Assembly: GCA_029256665.1 (NCBI GenBank)
Contig: JAQSXN010000275.1
Span: 1 to 5,956, forward strand
From: Paenibacillus sp.
GTDB lineage: Bacteria > Bacillota > Bacilli > Paenibacillales > Paenibacillaceae
DNA length: 5,956 nt
Direction: 5' to 3'
Positions 1 to 5,956 of this stretch are shown here, one piece after another (the stretch's first letter is position 1; each line of letters starts with the position of its first letter). Position numbers and translations under genes: made by a program. The notes under the pieces were generated by a model. That model saw nothing but the letters and a program-made list of their open reading frames with translations. It was not told the origin of the DNA and did not search any database.

Positions 1-1
1 A

Positions 2-637
2 AGCGATAACGGAGCCTCGCCGGACGCTGCCAACCCCGGCGCCGAAGCCGGCGATCAAACAAACGGTACGGCTGCAGACGGCGAGTTGGGCTCGCCGGCA
101 ACTGGCGACAGCGCTGCAGCAAGCTCAAGTCAAGCAGCCGGCATCCCAAGCAGCGAAACTGCCACAAGTGAAGCGGATAAAAGTAATACGGTAAACAGCG
201 CAGTAGCTAAAAACGATACGGCAAACAGCGCAGCGGCTACAAGCAATACGGCAAACAGTGAAGCGGAATCTGCTAATTCTGCAAACGGCTCAGCCGTTCA
301 AGCAGAAGAGCTTCCTAACGTGGATCCCCTGCTGCCGCTGTTGCCCGCTACGCAGCAGCTTACTTATGCGGCCATGGGCATGTCGTTCCAATTGACCGCC
401 GACGCAGACAATCCGGAGCTGTTTAGGGTCACCAAGATGGCCACCTGGAATTCTCTCGTTATGGAGCCGGCTTACAAGAGACTCATTGACGCCAAAGCTA
501 CCAGCGTCAAAGAGACGTTGGCCAGCGGCAGGACGAGCGTACGTTTCGTATCGAACAATCTTCTCTTCACTTTCATCTTAAACAAAGAAGTGTTGGTGCG
601 AATGGAACTCGAGCCTGTATTAGAAGAATCCGAATAG
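2..637 (+). CDS. 3' end of an unrecognised protein with a low-complexity repeat linker (5' truncated by window)
   Basis: The frame is open from the window edge (first full codon at 2) to a TAG at 635-637, leaving 211 residues. The TTG at 86 has no ribosome binding site and lies inside the low-complexity part, so it is not a credible start; the gene begins to the left. Residues 1 to about 105 are rich in Ala, Ser, Asn, Thr, Gly and Glu with almost no aromatics, and include five degenerate decapeptide repeats (residues 51-100), as in a flexible linker or stalk. Residues about 105-211 look like a folded alpha/beta domain, starting with a Leu/Pro-rich 'DPLLPLLPATQQLTYAAMG' stretch and ending with alternating hydrophobic strands ('LLFTFILNKEVLVRMELEP'). 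I do not recognise this domain. No membrane segment or LPxTG anchor is visible. The gene converges on the injection-system operon and need not be related to it; a surface protein or a cargo are both possible but unsupported. Confidence refers to its being a real coding region. Confidence 0.75.
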   Translation, partial: SDNGASPDAANPGAEAGDQTNGTAADGELGSPATGDSAAASSSQAAGIPSSETATSEADKSNTVNSAVAKNDTANSAAATSNTANSEAESANSANGSAVQAEELPNVDPLLPLLPATQQLTYAAMGMSFQLTADADNPELFRVTKMATWNSLVMEPAYKRLIDAKATSVKETLASGRTSVRFVSNNLLFTFILNKEVLVRMELEPVLEESE

Positions 638-3600
638 AAGCAGAGGTTTGGATTTCTCTCAACTTGGGCGGGTGACACTACGCCGCCGTTTCCACCTTTC
701 ATGTCTGTTTGCTACCCTATGACTTGATAGATCGATCCCATCGACTTATTCGCCGGCTTCGGCGCGCGTCGACTCTTTTAAGTCAAACTTATCACCGTCG
801 TACGACGAAAAAACAGGTCAACCATTTCCCTGCCGGGGACTTTGGTTGACCTGTTCGTTTGTGCGTAGATTTTATTGCTGCTCCTTGTCGGCCGCGGCTT
901 CCAACCAGTCGGATTCCAGCTGTGCTTCTTGCTGGGCGACGGACTTCGCCGACGTGCCCAAGCTCTTGAACGCCCACCAGCGAACCGCGATGACGGAAGC
1001 CGTCGACTCCGTTTCGCCCTGCAGCTTCATGCCGATGCGGAACGTTCCCTTCTCGGGATAAACGACCGTGCCAAGCGAGACGTTCGGAATATCGGGCTCG
1101 AATTCCGTTCCCTTGAACACGTCGCTCTGCCCGTAATACACCTGCTTCTTCGCGCCTGCGCCAGAGGCGTGTCCCGATTCGTCAGTCTCTTCCAAACCTA
1201 CCACGATCGAAACCTGCCCTTCGCCGAGTCCGTGCACGATTTCGTCGGAAACGTAGTTCTTTTTGCCCCGGGAGAAAAAGAAGCCGCCCGTCTTGCCGAT
1301 CGCCTCCAACGCGACTTCCATCGTTCCCGTCGCGATCTCGTCGTAGAGATGCTGCGGACGCGGGATGCCAAGCTTGAAGTCGAATTCGTTGCGATCCGGA
1401 TGGTACTTAACGTCCAGCGTTGGCTTCGCGCCGTATTCCAGATCTTCCGTTTCCGCGCTGGCGAAGAAGCGATGCAGCGCGGCGCCGCCTCCGCTGCGGG
1501 CAAGGCGCTGCGTCAGCGTCGTGCTTTCGATGTATTCGCCGTAAGGCATCCGGTCGACCTTCTCGATCATATAGGTCGGTCCCATCTGAAGCAGGCTGAT
1601 CTTCGCCAGACAGATGCTCTTGTCCGCCGAACCCTCGACCGCTTGCTCGAGACTCCGGTTGTGCCAGTCTTCCAGGATGCGTTCCGCAACCGGAATCGTC
1701 ACGACCTCGATGGTCTGCTTGACGCTGGCATCGATCGGGACGGGTGCGTCGCCGATCGTCAGCTTGGCGAGCTGGGCCGGCACGAGCAGCTCCGCAAAGC
1801 CGCCGCCTTCCAGAGGAGCCTTGAGCTGGTAGGTTACCGTATATTCCGTGTCCTGCGCGTCGCCCGGTTCCTGGAAGGCGATGGTCCCGTTCGAGTCGCC
1901 GACATTCCGGAAGCCGGACAGCTCGTAATCGTACGAGAACGCGATCCGCGGCGTCTGCAGCGTCTTCTCCACGACGAGCTTCACTTCCACGACCTCGCCG
2001 GGACTTACGTACTTCGGCATGCGCTGCGTAATGCGCACATTGTCCTTTTCGTATAACGTAACGATGTTTTCCATCAGCTGCGCGAATTCGAACGAAGAAG
2101 GCGCGGGAGCCGTCTCGTTAATAAAGAGGCGGTACGATTCCAGCACGCGGTTGTATTCGCTCACCTCGTCGGATCGGACGGAAGCGTTGCCGACCGAATG
2201 AACCGGCTCCTTGCCCTTTTCGTCGTAAGCGACGCAAAGGTATACGTTTTTTTTGTACTCGTTGTTCGTGAATCCCTCGATCATGGACAGCTTCATCGTG
2301 ACTGGCGCCGGAATGACGACCTCGCGACCGATATAATCGATCGCCACGCCCATCTCGACGGAGACGGTTTTGTCGTCCACCGCGACGACCGACATGCCGG
2401 ACAAGACGCCGCTGCCGAACAGCAGACGGTTGAGCAGCCTTCTCTTGTCATTAAAATACTTCTGCTCCGATTCAAAATCCCTCACGGTAAGCAGCTTTCC
2501 GTAGAAATAACGGTTTCTCTCGAACGGATACAGCCTCGACTTCTTCACACCAACCACTCCTTTAGCGTTTGTCCGGTTTATTCTAGCTCCGAATCCAGCT
2601 CCAACCTTGTATGGATGTCCATTCGTTTCTCCATGCCCATCTCGACGATAAGCGTATCGTTGGGCATGCTGCGGTCTGGCCCCAGCATGAGCAGCGACGG
2701 CTCCGTGAGCACGGTGTTGATTCCGAGGTACGTATGCAAATCCAGGTACATCCACGGCTGAAGCTGGACAAGCTTCGCTTCCGTATAAGCCGGTTTCTGC
2801 TCTTCGAGCAGTCCTTCGATGACGACGCGCTGCTTCTCGTTAAGCGATTGCTCGGGCTTCAGCAGCACCGTGAACGAATACGGATTGTCGCCGTACAGCG
2901 CGTCGGTCAGGCTGCGAAGCTCGGCATGATCCCTCATTCCCTTGGTTTGGAACTGTTCGATGATGATTGGCTGAACGCCCGTATACATCTCGATAACGGC
3001 GCCGATGCCCCTCTTGGTGCCTCTGTAGCGGTATAGCTCGGGAGCGGCGATAATAAAAGCCCTTACCTGCTCGTCGGTCCAGTAATCGTCCGTCTCCAGC
3101 CCGATCCAAGTCGCGAGCCAGCGCAAATGCTCTCCCGTTGCCCGGTAAGGGTCGATGTAGCGGGACAGATCGCCGATCTCGTCCTCAAGCTCCGAAAACG
3201 CGGTACCGAAGATCGACAGATATCGCTCCAGGAAATCCCGGCTTTCCTGATCCTCCTGATAGACGGCCGGCAAGTAGTCGAGATACGTTTCTCTCGGGAA
3301 GAAGACCCTCAGCTTCTCCACGGCTGGCGAATGCCGCTCGGTGCCGATCCACTCCAGCTTAAGCCACAAATAACGTCCCTTGGCCCCCATGAACAACGCG
3401 TCCTTGGGGTTCGGGATCGGCGCCGACCATAGCGGAGCGAGACCCGCCATCTTCTCTTTGTAAGGAATTGCCGGGTCCGAAATCCAGTCGTCTACGGATC
3501 TGTAAGCCCCCGCGATAACGGCCCGTTCGTCGTCCAGGCTGAAGTACGAGAGGCGCAGCTGCGTCCCTTCAGGGACAAACGTTTCGGCCGTCAGCTTGTG

Positions 3601-5956
3601 CCAGACGGTGCCGCTCTCCGTGCAGTCGAAGCGGCCGGACAGCCAGACGCCTTCGGGCACGCCGGTCTCCGGCATCGACAACGTCTGCGGCTGCAGATGC
3701 AGCAACGTAATTCTCGCGTCATCCCCGCTGCCCAGCGCATATAGCCGATCCGAGCCGTCCGTCATCAGACGCGTCGTCTGCCCCCGGAAGCTTGTCAACG
3801 CGCCTGCAGGTTCGCCGTTCTTATCAAAAGAAAGGACGAACCTGTCGTCTTCGTCGTCTCCCTTGATCTCCCTCGCATCGCCGACATAGAGCTTGCCGCC
3901 GCGATCTCCGGCGATTCCGGCGTACGTGCTCGACGGAAGCGAATGGACGCGATCCGCGCCGTTCCGGCGCGCAACCGTGATTTTGGCGAAGACCGTATCC
4001 AGAATCGCAAAACTGCCGTCCGCTCCGATCGTCATGAAGTAGGCGCCGACCAGATGCTTAAGCTTCGATCTTACAGGCTGCTTCAGAGCAGGTAACTCAT
4101 GTCTCTCGGCCAACATTCCGCCATGCGTGAACGCGAACACGGTCAGCTTGCTCCCTTCCGCAATGGCGGGTTCGTCCCCGCCGTCATCCACTTCCAGGGG
4201 AGAGAGCACGTAGACGCGGCGTTCATCGGCGGCAATAGCCAGCGGGTAGAAGCAGAATCCCTCGATCTCCCGCCCTTGCCGCGACCACATCGTCTGACCG
4301 TTGCCGGCATGGAAGGCGAGCAGCGAGCAGTCGCCTTCCGGATCGGCAACGAACAGAAACTGGCCGGAAGCCGCAAGACGGGCATCGCACCCGAACAATC
4401 CGTGGCCCTGCGGGAACAACCGTTTATGGTCGCCGATTCGCCAATCATAACTCCAAAGATCGGAGCGATCGTCGAGCAGATAGATTCGATCATGTTCGCC
4501 GACGGCCATATCTCTAACCGACGACAAGCCCTCTAGATCGCCTAACCGGAGCGAAGCGGCTATCCCGTATTTATTGTCCCTGCGAATGCTTAGCCCCGCC
4601 AAACCCTGATCTAGGTTGAAGGCTGTCCCCTTTTGCCAGTCTTGCGCCCGGTTAACGGAGAAATATTGATTTTGCCCGTTCAGTCTAATCCCTCCTTCCT
4701 TTGCCGCCGATTACCACATGCAGTCATCTTATAAGCGGTGTTTGAACACTTACTATAAGCGGGTTCTGCTTATAAGTTCGATCTCGTGATCGCCGGAGAA
4801 TACAAGTCCGTGCGGCGGTATGATAATATCTCCCCCCGCGGACCTGCTCACATGGAGCCCTTCTGCATCTAGCCACAAATCCTGGACGAAAACAACGCCG
4901 CCGCCCTTCGTGAGCGCGCTATATATATCGCCTTTGTACACCGTTCTGCCAAAGGCCCAGCCTCGTTCTCCGTCCTTGCCGTCAAGCGGTCTGAGCAATC
5001 CATTGAGCAAGGCGAGTAATGCTTCCTTCTCATCCGCGAACGGAGGCTCCACCACGATAACGGCATGCACCGTAACTTTGATGTACACGGGCGGAATAAC
5101 GTGCAGCTCCGTCGTGATGAGCCGCCTCGGCTCCAAGTAGCTGCCCACCGTGCTCAGAAATCCCGGGCTCGGCATCGGAGTCGGCGACAAGCTCTGCGGC
5201 ACGACGACCAATGAGAGCTGACCATGTGCCTTCTCTTTGGGATAGTCGGACAGTCCCGGCTTGTATAACGGAATAGCCTTCGCTCTTGCCACCTCGACTC
5301 CCGGCGTGCCTTTGGCGATCTTCTCGTAATCCTCGTCCGTCACCGCCCGGAAAGCCTGCTTGAGCTCGGCGGCCGCGCGCGTCAGCGAGTCGGACAACGT
5401 CTCCGCCTCCGAACCTCCTGCCGCATAGAACGGATTGGAGATGTCGATGCCGAGTCGGCCCTGCTCCTCGTTTACCCATTCCCGGATCAGTCCCGGCTTC
5501 ACGTTGCCGCGTTCTCCGCCCCCGAGCTCGCAGTAGATCAAGCAGATATTGTCATCCGAACATGTTTCGGGGATTGCCCCGCGTTCGCCGTTGCCGAAGG
5601 TGATCAGCCTTTCTTGCGGATTATATGTAAAATGCAGATCGCCGGGGCCGGAACGGTCAAAGTCGTCGACGGCCTTCCAATCGGACCAGATCATGGCGCC
5701 AGACTTATCCGGCGTGCCTACCTGCAAGCCGATCGCGCTCCGTTTGCGGCAAGGAAGCTCGTACAGCTCGAAGCTTTGATTCGGCAGCCCGTTGCTTCTG
5801 CCAACGGTTCGGTAGCGATAGAAATCCGGCATGCTGGCGATGATTCGTATTTTACGCCCCTTCGTCAACGCGCCGCCGCTTGCCTGCGTCAGCCGAACGA
5901 CCGTCGGGGCTCCATCGTTTGTTCGCGCAACCTCGAACATATCCGTGGACTGCTCG

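Overview
The window looks like part of an extracellular contractile injection system (eCIS, a phage-tail-like particle) locus from a Gram-positive bacterium. The likely source is a Paenibacillaceae-type Firmicute with fairly high GC. This rests on strong AGGAGG-type ribosome binding sites, a Rho-independent terminator with a U-run, and the overall gene style. The genus is inference, because no rRNA or tRNA gene is present.

Three genes lie head to tail on the minus strand and form the distal end of an operon that enters from beyond the right edge. In order of transcription they are: the C-terminal 400 residues of a gpJ/TIGR02243-type baseplate assembly protein (5956-4753); a gpI/TIGR02242-type tail protein with a long N-terminal beta-propeller-like region (4683-2578); and a 558-residue protein opening with the 'RNRYFYGKLLTVRDF' signature, which I recall from eCIS loci but whose function is unknown to me (2548-872). 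A hairpin with a U6 tract at 808-855 ends the operon. No sheath, tube, spike, gp25, LysM, ATPase or effector gene is in the window. If present they lie to the right.

The first 637 bases hold the 3' end of a convergent plus-strand gene. It has an Ala/Ser/Asn/Thr-rich linker with five degenerate 10-residue repeats, followed by a compact domain of about 110 residues that I do not recognise. Between the two convergent stops (638-871) I see only the operon terminator, a weaker hairpin that may serve the plus-strand gene, and a 12-bp palindrome.

Together the minus-strand genes would build the baseplate wedge and its periphery: the J-like and I-like proteins form the wedge, and the third protein is a plausible peripheral adaptor or fibre-like part. 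The points most worth a second look are the apparent CTG start of the tail protein, the competing hairpins just before it, the propeller fused to the gpI-like domain, and the uncharacterised YFYGKLL protein.
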